From Onchocerca volvulus (taxonomy: Eukaryota; Nematoda; Chromadorea; Rhabditida; Onchocercidae): a DNA stretch of 64,000 bases. Positions 24,264 through 34,985 of this stretch are shown here, piece by piece. The stretch lies in contig HG738137.1 of NCBI GenBank assembly GCA_000499405.2, forward strand, positions 13,881,661 to 13,945,660, given 5' to 3'. How positions within the stretch are numbered: position 1 is the stretch's first letter; the number at the start of each line of letters is the position of its first letter. The translations under genes were made by a program, and so were the position numbers. The notes under the pieces were generated by a model. That model saw only the letters and a program-made list of their open reading frames with translations. It did no database searches and was not told where the DNA came from.

Positions 24264-27239
24264 TGCAAATTTCAAAAATTTTTCCTTCTGCAAATTATTC
24301 TTTTATCAGTTTAGAAAGTAAAAATTCTGATATTCTTCTTTTTTTCTTTTTTAATTTATTTTCCATGTTATTATATTAGAATTATAAATAATGGAAAAAA
24401 TTTTTTTTGAAATAAAATAAGAAAGAAAACAATAATAAGTTATTCTTTTAAGGAAAAGAGCATAAAAATTGTTTTTTATTTTCTATTTTTGCTTTTTTTC
24501 TTTCTTTACTTTAAATATCATTATATTATTTAACAGAAAAAGAAGTTTTTTTTCCACTAATTTTATTTGTATTTCTGTTAAATGGAAGAAAATGTATTAA
24601 AAAACTTTAAAATTAAGCGATTTTTATTTTTAATTAGAAGATTAATGATAAAAATGGAAATGCAGCAAAAAAGAATGAGTAAAGAAGTGAAAGTAATCAA
24701 ATTAAACTTAAAAAATAAGATATCAGAGAGAAGAAAAGATAATTAATTATAATGAGAAAAAACTTTAAATATTTGAATTTAGGTAAACGATCGAGAGAAA
24801 TCGTTCTTTTCTGCAAAATTTTCCAATTTTCTTTGATTTAACAATCCTGGGAACAAATCATCCATCTTTAACAATTCAAAAAAAAAAAGATTTGAAACCT
24901 TAAAATATCCGCATTTGAAATAAATTTAACTTTTGAATTCTTTGGTTTGGACAGAAAGCAGAACAAGAATGAAAATATTCTAAATTATTCATTTTCAATT
25001 TTCTTGAAATGATATTTGAACTATAAAAAAAATTCGTTACTTGATTATCAAGTGATAATGATATGATATAATAATGAAATGATAACGATGTTCATCATAT
25101 GATGGAAATTTTTTTCATATATATACATTTCATATATAACTGATGTAATTGTTAACTAAAATTCGCTTAATTTATATGCTATTATTAATCATAATTTCTA
25201 CTTATTTATCATATAATAATCGAAAACTTAATTACGTAATTTATAAAATTGTTAATTAAAAATTTGCGGCAACTTTTATTTCATTATTAATCATAATTTC
25301 TGCATATTTCTAGTAAATTTTATATTTAATTTATGCCATTATTAATTAAAATTTACCAAATTTTTTTATATCTATTAGTATATAATGTTTATGACTTTCA
25401 CTTTTATAAATTATCTCATTAATTAATTAATCAAAATTTACGTATTCATAATAATAATACTTATGAATTACATGGTATTCAAGAAAAAAGTCATTAGTAT
25501 TACAACAAATTTACAACAAATTTTGTTAATTAATGATCGATATTTTTAACTTAGCGTCATCCACTTTTTCTTTCTTTCTTTCCCTCTCTCTCTCTCTCTT
25601 TCTCCCTTTCTATAAAAGGTGAGAAAATAAACATTCATTTATTTAATACATTTACTTTTGTTTACAATGTCATTCGTTGATCTTTTAAGCCAAAAGGGAA
25701 AAAAAAGACAAAAAGTAAAAATCAAAAAAACAAAAAAAACATTTTATTTTGGAAATTAATCCAAGCAATTTGTCATTTTGATAAAAATTCCAACAATTTC
25801 ATCATTATTATTTGAATCCAATTTCGTAAATGTTATTTATTCTACTTTTTTTCTTCATTCTTTTTAAATATTTTAAAATTTTCCATTATAAACTTTTTAT
25901 TATTGTGTTCATTTCTATTTCAAAATGATCGTTTAGAATGTCCGGTATTTTGTCGATTGAAAAATCGATTAAACAAAATTTTCATCGATCGATAAGATCT
26001 GAAAAAAAAATAATATTTTATAGCGAATGGCATTAATTTAATTTTAAATTTGAATTCGGGTCATTTTTAAAATCTTACAGTTAGTAAGATAAGCACCAGA
26101 AATACATTTAATTTAATTAAATGTTTAATTAATAAAAAATAATTTAAACATTTAATTAAATGCGATATATGCAATTGTTTATATAATCATTTGCAAATAA
26201 TTTGCAATTTTACCGAAATTTTTATTACGAAAAAGTTAAAACGAAAATTTAAAAAAAAAAAAAAAAAGAAGAGAAAGAATCTTTCTGTCATTAATTCCAC
26301 TTCAAAGAATTAATCGTTCAAAAAGGACTGATGTCATTTTAAAGTGATGTCAAGATTGATGTCAACTTGATGTCATCTTCCCTGCGAGTATAATACCCGG
26401 AACGAAAAGTTTTGGTGTAATAAATTTTGCACCATTTTTCACAAAGTTGAAAATTTTGTTGAAATGGGAGAAAAAAAAAGATATTATTTGAATTTTTGCA
26501 TGTAAGAAGAAACACATGTAGATTAAATTTTCTTTTTATGTAATTAATTATTTTAAATAGCTCATTGATTTTTGTATTCAAATGAAAATCATTTCATATA
26601 ATTATGAAAACATTTACCACTGAACAATCAAATTCGTTTTTTTTTTTTTTTTTTTTTTTAATTCTATTCCAATATTTTCTCTCCTATTCTATTCTGTTCC
26701 AGTATTATCTATTTTATTTATATTCTATCCTTATCAGTTAAAAATTTTGAATATTTTCTGTCCGATTTTTAAAAATTTTACAGTTTTACAATTTAAAAAT
26801 TGTTGCTGTCAGCTAAAATTGATCGTAAAAGAATATATTTTCAAATATCAATTGAATTCATTAAATTTAAGATAATAAATGAAATATGAAAGAACTGTAA
26901 TGAAATTCAAATATCGATTTAACCCAAATTAAACTTTAATGAATGAAAATGAAAGATTTGAAATTTATATGATAAGTACACAAAGTTTTCTCGAAAATTC
27001 TACTCGGAAAAAATTTTCGTTATTAAAAAATTTTAACAATTAATAATTTTTACTAAAATTATAATGATTGTTAGCAATCGGATAATTTGATATATTTTGC
27101 AAGTAAGTTTTGATTTTAAGTTATGCGATTAATTTTCAGTAATCATAGCAAGCTTTAATTTCAACAAATTTTACCAAAATTTATCAATTTTTGACAAAGA
27201 AAAAAAAAAAAAAAAAAAAAAAAATGAAGAATTCAGAAA
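24264..27239. other. AT-rich intergenic DNA, no gene seen
   Basis: Includes a diverged duplication around ATTATTAATCATAATTTCT at about 25181 and 25284, a (TC)n run at about 25584-25600 and a T run at 26638-26659. No exon is supported. Confidence 0.55.
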
Positions 27240-27410
27240 GAATGCATACAATGCTAATCGTTTGTAACTAGGCTACTTAGTTTGATTGATTCAGCTTGGC
27301 CTTAATCAGGCAACATAAAGTTTTCTTCTTCTTGGCTCCGATTCCAACTTGTCATTCCAGCCTATTTCACATCAATCATACTTTCTTCCCAATCCATGTT
27401 CAGAAAAGAT
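27240..27410. other. Higher-complexity island after a poly-A run
   Basis: About 170 bases with mixed composition follow a 25-base A run (27200-27224). On the minus strand short open pieces occur, but none is closed by good splice sites and none resembles a known protein. It could be a non-coding RNA, a regulatory element or a retroposed fragment (the A run next to it fits a tail of a minus-strand insertion only weakly). Confidence 0.3.
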
Positions 27411-27479
27411 TTTTATTAAATTTTATTGAACTTAATAATCATTATTTATTTGTCAACAATATTTTGTGATATTATTGAA

Positions 27480-28625
27480 ATTTAGTTTATTTTGTTAAAA
27501 ATTAATGATTTTAAATATTTTGTAGTTCATAGCATTTATAGAATTTATATTTTAAGAAATTACTAATATTTGTAAAATTGAATTTTGTTATCTATTCATA
27601 CTAGTTATTTCGATCCAATTTCACTTTTTCTTTTAAATTTCATTCTCAATATATATTTTAATTTGATTTAATTTATAATTTAAAATTTTTAGTCATGATA
27701 TTTCTACTTTAAGGAAATATTTTGCGCTTAATTCATCATCATCCATCCATATTAGGTATTTCGATCTAATTTTATTTCGTCTTTTAATTTCATCTCAATT
27801 TACATACTTTAATTTGATTTAACTTAATTTTGAATATATAATTTATAGTGCATATAGTGTTCTTATTTTAAGGAAATTATTTGTATTTATATATTTAAAT
27901 TTATTTATTTTTCCGTTTAATTTGTCATCTATTCATATTAATTATTTCGATTCAATTTTATTTCTTTTTAATCCCGGTTTATATCCTTTAGTTTGATTTA
28001 ATTTGATTTTAAATATCTTTTATGATACAGTATTTACAGTTTAAGGAAATAAATATTTATACAACTGAACTCATATATTGTGCACTTAATTTAATCCAAT
28101 TTTAATCATTTCGATTCAATTTTCCTTTTCTTTCAAACTCTATTCCAATTTATATATTTTAAATTGATTTAATATAATTTCAAATATAATTAAATATAAT
28201 TTTAAATATTAATTTGCAGTATTTATAGTACTTATATTTTCAGGAAATACTTATAGAAATTTGAATTTATATATTCTCTTAATTTGTTGTCTATTTAAAT
28301 CAAATATTTCGATCCAATTTTATTTCTTCTTCAGATTTTATCCTTAATTATATACTTTTATTTGATTTAATCTAGTTTTAAATATTTGTCATCTATAATA
28401 TTTATAGTATTTATGTTTTGAGGAAATAACTATATAGAATTAAATTCATATATTACACTTAATTTATCATAATTTTAAATATATAATACTTACAATATTC
28501 ATATTTAAAGGAAATACATATCACATTCGAATTTATATATTATACTTAATTATCATCCATTCATATTAATTGTTTCGATCCAATTTTCATTTTCTCTTTT
28601 TAATTTCATTCCAATTTATATGGGA
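27480..28625. repeat. Satellite-like degenerate tandem array, period about 150-200 bp, about 6-7 copies
   Basis: Each unit contains TATTTCGAT(C/T)(C/T)AATTTT, then a run of TTTAATTTGATTTAATTTAA, then TTTATAGT...AAGGAAAT. The TTTCGAT anchors lie near 27607, 27757, 27942, 28106, 28304 and 28571; a shortened copy lies between the last two. Confidence 0.8.
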
Positions 28626-28789
28626 ATTTTTGTTCTCTTCAATTTTCTTAATTTATTATTAAAATAATTTATAAATTCCTTATATGGATTCGTTTATTCC
28701 ATTAAACTGATGATGCTATTGATCGGAAGCATTGAGCATTAATTCGTAAAAAAAAAAAATAATGATAAAGTATATTAGAATCCATATTT

Positions 28790-28955
28790 CCTTTTCCATT
28801 TTTAATTTCCAATATCTATACATTTCTTTTAAATCTATTTTTAATTTCCAATATTTATATATTTTTCCTATCTATTTTTAATTTCGAATATTTATATATT
28901 TTTCTTACCTATTTTTGATTTCCAATATTTATTTAAATATAAGTTAAATTTCCGT
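28790..28955. repeat. Tandem array, period about 45 bp, four units
   Basis: Units of TTTTTAATTTCCAATATTTA followed by TATATTTTTC, with small differences. Confidence 0.75.
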
Positions 28956-29124
28956 AATATTTCTTTTCTTTCATTCTTCAGAAGTTATTGTTATGAAAAA
29001 GGGAGAGAAATACTTGAAGAATTATGATGTCATCCATCTATTAGGCCTATTTATTACATTACTAAACAGACTGCAATAATAGTTGTAATTTCTGTTTTTC
29101 ACTTTTTTTTTTACTTTTAAATTT

Positions 29125-29690
29125 AAGTTTTTTTTTGAAAACTAATCGATATTTTTGGATAAGTCATTTCATTTCTCGATTACATTTAAAAGTAATTTGT
29201 AATCGCAAACTAATCCTGGTATTCCCTGTCCTTATTTTCCCTTTCCTGAAATTTGAATTTTTTTCAAAAAATAGTCGATATTATTTGATATATTTTTCAT
29301 TCGTCTTATTATATTTAATAGTAGTTGCAAATTAATTTTAGCAATTCTTTTTCTTCTTTTCTTTTTTTAAAATTTAAATTCCTTTTTTTTTTTTTTTCAA
29401 ATCAAGCGATCATATTTGACATACTTTTATTTATTCATTACATTCAATAATAATAATAGTATTTGCAAACTAATTTTATCATTTTTCCTTTTTTTCTGGG
29501 ATTAAAATTTTCTTTCAAAATTAATCGATATTATTTGATATGTCTTTTCATTTTTTGATTACATTCAAAAGTAGTTGTAATTGCAGACTATCCTCTTTCT
29601 TTTGTTTTTCTGAAACTTAAATTTGTTTTTTCTTTTTTTTTTTTAAACTAATCGATATTATTTGATATGTTTTTCATCAATTTTTTTGCA
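29125..29690. repeat. Degenerate tandem array, period about 127 bp, five units
   Basis: The anchor AATCGATATTATTTGATATG and variants lies near 29139, 29270, 29402, 29521 and 29648. Each is followed by TTTTCAT, an ATTACATT(C/T)AA stretch, GTAGTTG(C/T)AA and a T-rich end. The open frame at 29135-29335 comes from this array. Confidence 0.8.
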
Positions 29691-29877
29691 TTGATATGAA
29701 TTTTTTCATTGATTCGGTCATAGTTTAACAATCAGTTGATTGATTAGCTAATTTTCTGGCTTATCTTTCGCATAACAACTGATTCTTTTTCTTTCTTTTT
29801 TTTTTCCATTTTTTTTTGACATACTTTTTTTGTGCTAACAAATTTTGAATTTAGAAAATCAATCATTTCCAAAGATA

Positions 29878-29963
29878 ATTTACAAAAATACAGAAACTAA
29901 AAAATTACTTTTCTTTTTTTATTTACAAAAATACAGAAACTAAAAAATTACTTTTCTTTTTTT
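29878..29963. repeat. 43-bp perfect tandem duplication
   Basis: The block ATTTACAAAAATACAGAAAC plus TAAAAAATTACTTTTCTTTT and TTT occurs twice head to tail with no difference, so it is recent. Confidence 0.95.
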
Positions 29964-31699
29964 ATGATTAATTAATTTAATAAATGATTAATATCAACTA
30001 GCGATTCAAAAAAAAAAAAACTAGCAATTTCGAATGATTATAATATTTCATTTCATGCTCTTATTTATCTTATGATGTATGATCTTTTGTTGCAAAACAA
30101 TTTCGTTTTTGGCGAGAAACTAGTAATTTACTTAGGTAATTAATGAAATCAAATTATAGGTATTACGTTGAAAGTGTTAGGAAATATTGATAATATCAAA
30201 AATTAAATTATCGAATAAATCTGATAAATTCATTGCGATAGAGAGCGTATAATAGTGTATAACTATTTCTTATGACTTTAATACATATAGGTTATTTCAA
30301 TAGTTTCAATTAACTTAATTAAGCAGTTTAATTTGATTAAAATCAAAGGAATGATGAAATAAAAATGTATCCAACGCGGCAAATAAATTTGTGAGCATTT
30401 TTAGTTAATCTATCCAAAAAAAAAAGTAGAAATTGCATCTAAAAAAAGAAAAAAAAAATTAATAAAAAAAGTGAAATTTTTTTTTTTGCTTCAGTAATAT
30501 TCATTTGCTTGATATTTTTAATACTTCACAAAGTGTTTCTTTAATTTTAATCAAATAGAACAATTAAAATGAAGAGCGAAATTTTAAAAATTATTTCATT
30601 TATAATAAAATTTTAAAAAAACGAAGGAAAAAATTGATTTTATTTGAAATAAAATTTTATTTGAATAGATAATTCCGATCAAATAATTTAATATATTTTT
30701 GCATTTTCATCTCATCTATTTTTAATATTATTTTTCCTCAATTGATTATTAATTATTAATAATTTTTGCGACAAAAACAAAAATAATTTTCTTCTGCTAT
30801 GATGTATGTTTTATTTTCTTACAAGAACACGATAAATTTAAAAAAAGTTTCAGAGAGTAAAATTTTGAAATTTGAAAATGTCATCTGAAATTAAAAAACA
30901 AAAAAGTAAGAAAAATAAATAAACAAACAAACAGCACTCATTCAAAGTCATATGAGAAATCCTAATTTTTTTGTTTCTATTTTTTAAGTAATTAAAAACA
31001 TTGAATACTATTTAAATAACAAATAATTAGAAGAATTAATTTTATAATATATTAATTATTTATTTATATATATATATATCAATTCAAATAAATCCCCATC
31101 AAGCTAACTTTTATATATCTTCTTTTCAGATTTTCGCAAATTTTAGATGAAAAATTAAATTTCGTAAGCATCATTAATTTTTCGCGTAAAGCATCATATA
31201 AATATCATGTTTACAACTTAAATAATATATGCACAAAGAGCTTTTCGTATGAAAATAAATGGATGACTTTTCTAATTCATGAGAAAGCTATGAATATTTC
31301 CATCAAAATGTGGTGATCTTTGAATTTTAGAAAAGTTTTTGTTAGCAAACAGATAAACAACAGGATGTAATTTTGAGATCAAAAAAAAAAAAATTGGAGC
31401 TTTTATAAATATCAAACTCTTTTCGTACCTTTTCATTACACTTCATTTTTTTTTTTTTTTTTTCTCCCTCTCTTCTTTTTATTAAATGTTTAAATTTCTC
31501 GTCAACAATTTCATTTATTTGTTAAATTAATCGTTTGATTTTATATTTAAATGCAAAAAAAAAAATGGTTTTATCGATATCTGATAAAGTTCAAATTATG
31601 TTATTGATTTTTTTTTTTTTTTTAATCGTTAAATTGAACGTAAATAAATTTGGCATCAAAAATCTTTCGAATGATATTGTTTGATTTATTCATATGCAT
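29964..31699. other. AT-rich intergenic DNA, no gene seen
   Basis: Low complexity with a (TA)n run at about 31067-31079. No supported exon. Confidence 0.55.
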
Positions 31700-31703
31700 A
31701 AAT

Positions 31704-31860
31704 GATAGAAAAATTTCATTTTTAATAAAGATAATTAATATTTCATAATTATCAATTTATAATCATTAATGAGTGATAATTATGAAATATTAATAATCTT
31801 TATCATAATAATTATAATTATTAATAATATTTATCAAAAGCAAAATTTTTCCTAGTCATT
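31704..31860. repeat. Imperfect inverted repeat, 28-bp core arms
   Basis: 31727-31754 pairs with 31774-31801 (AATATTTCATAATTATCA against TGATAATTATGAAATATT) with one or two mismatches and a 19-base loop. Outer sequences (GAAAAATTTCATTTTTAATAAA and a complementary stretch ending near 31853) also match after an insertion in the right arm. This could be a MITE remnant. Confidence 0.6.
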
Positions 31861-32034
31861 TCTTTGTAACTAATTGCTTAATTATTAATGAAAACGAAAT
31901 GAAATAATTTTTCCCTTTCCTTCTTTCCATTTTTCTTTTTCATCATATTTCAGATAAAAAAATTCCTTTTTTCAATTACAATTATTTCATTCTGATAATG
32001 TTTACTTCGTTTTCTTCTTTTTTTTTTTCATTTA

Positions 32035-32400
32035 TTTTTTTTTAAGCAAATGTTTACAATGTCAACTTATTGGCTTTGATTCAAATTTCAAGAACTTTTT
32101 TTTTTTTTTTTTCATTTCATTTCTCTTCCTTCTCTTCCATAAATCCATACGTGATTTACATTTTTTTTTCTTTTTTTTTTAAAACAATGTCAACTGCTGT
32201 CAAATTTTGACTTCAATTCAAATTTTGAAGCATTTTTTTTAAAGCATTTCATTCCTTTTTTTCTCTTCTTTTTTCATATTCATAGAGATTACTTACCCCT
32301 CATTTCTTCTTTTTTTCAATATTTACAATTGTCAATTATTGTCAACAATTGGCTTCAATTCAAATTTCAAGATTTTTTCCAATTATTTTCACTTTTTTTC
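32035..32400. repeat. Three-copy degenerate tandem array, period about 140 bp
   Basis: The anchor ACAATGTCAACT...GGCTT(T/C)(G/A)ATTCAAATTT recurs near 32057, 32187 and 32327, each followed by poly-T and TTTCATTTC(A/T). The open frame at 32339-32536 lies in it. Confidence 0.7.
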
Positions 32401-32654
32401 GCTTATTTTTTTTTTCATATTCATATTTTTCTTAAAATTTTTCATTTTTTTTCTTTTTTTTCTTGATAATCAATCCAGAAAAGATAAATATTCCACAAGA
32501 AATAGAAGAAAAGGAGAGAATGAGAGTGTAATTTAGTTCTTCAATGCACATTGGAAAATGACATCATTTACTTCCTGCGCTCTTCAATAAAGCATAATTT
32601 ATTTTAAAAAAAGAAAAAAAAAATGCATTAGTCTATCTCTGTTTACATTTCTCT

Positions 32655-32775
32655 TTATGTATGTGTGTATGTGTATGTGTATGTATGTGTGTATGTCTAT
32701 GTATGTGTGTATGTGTGCATGTGTATGTATATTTCTGTATGTGTGTGTTTATGTGTATATGTATTCATGTGTATG
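32655..32775. repeat. (TGTA)/(TG)n microsatellite
   Basis: A mixed GTAT/GTGT run of about 120 bases. Confidence 0.95.
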
Positions 32776-33064
32776 CCGATAAATTTAACATTAATATATG
32801 ATAAGCACTAGTAATAATAGATTATTTTGGGAAATATTTTGATAAATGATATATATTCGATCATTTTTTTTTTTAGGAAAAATAGAAAAGATAAAGAATT
32901 AAAAAGTCTTTTATTGAAAAAAAAAAAAAAAAAAGAAAAAGAAAACCGGAATATTTTTATTCGGAAAGTAGCGAATTTGCTTCTAAAATAGCACTGTCTC
33001 TCTCTCTTTCTCTTTTTTAAAAAATTTTTTTGAAAAAAACCATTAAAAGTTGTTATGCTGCATA

Positions 33065-33420
33065 TATTAATGATAATGAATGTGAACAATAATTTCATGG
33101 TAATTCGAGAATGATGACAAACTACAGTTATGATAATTTGGGCCGTTATATGGTAGAATACACTGTATATATCTCGAAATTTTAACTTTACTACTATCAG
33201 TTACTGTTTTCTATCAATTTGATGAAATCTTGAGATTATCCGCTAGTATTTATCATTGCTGTTGGATAATGATTTATTTGTTGCTCATGCTACCATAAAT
33301 TAGTGGTAACGATGTAAATAATCGAAGAAATACGGTAATTTTAGAAGAATGACAACTATAGTATGACAAAATATACTGTACATTCCGATGTTAGCTATTA
33401 TTAGATCCTAATCTTCATCA
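33065..33420. repeat. Diverged tandem duplication, period about 217 bp
   Basis: GAGAATGATGACAAACTACAGTTATGA...AATACACTGTA (about 33108-33168) recurs as AGAAGAATGACAACTATAGTATGA...AATATACTGTA (about 33342-33381). Confidence 0.65.
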
Positions 33421-34288
33421 ACTTTCAAGATGAGTCATAAATGTTTGCCGTTAGTATCGGATAATGAAAGATTTATTGTCCTTTCTTTCACTTTTGCACT
33501 CTTCCCACTATTACACATCAACTTGATCACTAGCAGATAGTTGATGATTATTTTATTGATCAAATAGAAAGATCATGTCTAAAATTATCTCGTTGATTTG
33601 ATTTTAGAAAAGATATGGAAGAGAGAAATCAAGAATCAGGGATTTATCATTATTATCATTTTCATTTTCATTATTAAGTGATTCCATGAATCTATAAATT
33701 CATATCAGCCAACGTTTTCATGTAAACTCATTGAAAACGTGGAAAAAAAAAAAAGAGAACCAATCTGGAAATCAAAATTGGATATTTTGTAAGATGATTG
33801 ATTGATATATAATAATTTAGTAAAACTATAAAAAAAAAAAAAGAAAAATGGGTTATACAAAGAGGCAAAAAAAGAAATGATAATAATTTTATCGATAAAG
33901 AGGCGATTATAAGGAAGAAAATAAATGCAATAACTCTAGTAATAAATCATATTTTCCTTCATATTATTTCCGGACAATATTAAACCAGAATTTTTTGTTT
34001 CATATTTATCTAACACATAATAATTGTAGAACGGATTTTAATTTTAAAAACATAATATGACTAATTATTCTAATTTAATTATACCAATATGATCTAAATT
34101 TATCATTGTCTCAGTGATAATCTTTATCCTAATGATTCTTTATTGGTGGGAAAAACAGTATTTTTAGTGTCCAAACGATCGAATGTTAAGCAAAAAATTG
34201 TAATTTCAATTTTATTATATTCAAATATCTAATTATGGGATTGAAATGACTCATTTTTTTTTGAATATTGTGCTAAAGAATTAGAATT

Positions 34289-34294
<6 letters not shown>

Positions 34295-34350
<56 letters not shown>
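34295..34350. repeat. (CT)28 microsatellite
   Basis: 56 bases of uninterrupted CT, ending in AACATTGATC. It lies about 640 bases upstream of the olrn-1-like start codon. Confidence 0.98.
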
Positions 34351-34351
<1 letters not shown>

Positions 34352-34499
34352 ACATTGATCCTTATTGAAATAAAATAGAAAAAATAATCGTAAATTTACT
34401 GCATATTGATAATACTTCATGTTGATGTCAAAATATAACTTTATATTAACATTGAAATTTATCTGTTATCAGTATCAGTTTATCAGTGCTATCAATATC

Positions 34500-34945
34500 C
34501 TTAGTTTGTAAGGAGAAAAAGTATGCCATTTATATATAACTTCTATTGATAAGAAAAGATGAAAATTCAACTTTACTAACTTATCTTAATTACTTTCAGT
34601 AAAATTTATTATCTATTCGGAATAGTTTTCATGCATTATTGCGACTGTACATATTTTTAGCTTATAAGCAGAAAGAATGCCATATCTACCCATGGATCCA
34701 TATCTTATTCATACTGATAAGAAAAAATAGGAAAAGTTTTATCGTCTCGTTTTAATCAAATTTATCAACCATCCGAAATAATTCTCATAAGTCGTATTTG
34801 CCTACATATCTTTAGTTCATAACCCGAGAAAAAGCATGCCACACATTAATTCGTATCTAAGTCTCTACTGATAAGAAAAGTTGAAGAAAGTTTCATCATC
34901 ACATTTCAACTAATTTCATCACTTATCACTCATCCGGAACTGATA
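34500..34945 (+). promoter_or_regulatory. Three-copy 156-bp repeat with GATA-factor-like sites, upstream of olrn-1-like gene
   Basis: Three diverged copies are aligned by GAAAAAGTATGCC / GAAAGAATGCC / GAAAAAGCATGCC (ends near 34527, 34681 and 34840). Each contains TGATAAGAAAA: TTGATAAGAAAA from about 34546, ACTGATAAGAAAA from 34713, ACTGATAAGAAAA from 34867. A further ACTGATAAAA lies from 34939. ACTGATAAG is the consensus bound by nematode gut GATA factors such as ELT-2 (known). That this array is the olrn-1 promoter is an inference from its place directly before the first coding exon. Confidence 0.55.
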
Positions 34946-34981
34946 AAAGTTTACCGCCTGCTCGCTCGCTTACTTAAAATC

Positions 34982-34983
34982 AG
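34982..34983 (+). promoter_or_regulatory. Possible trans-splice acceptor before olrn-1-like start
   Basis: AAAATCAG lies two bases before ATG at 34986, which suits a spliced-leader acceptor. There is no transcript evidence. Confidence 0.35.
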
Positions 34984-34985
34984 CA

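Noticed and set aside
26339..26581. 80-residue minus-strand frame with several Cys
   Set aside because: No homology recognised, no splice borders, surrounded by homopolymer DNA; length is within chance for this composition.
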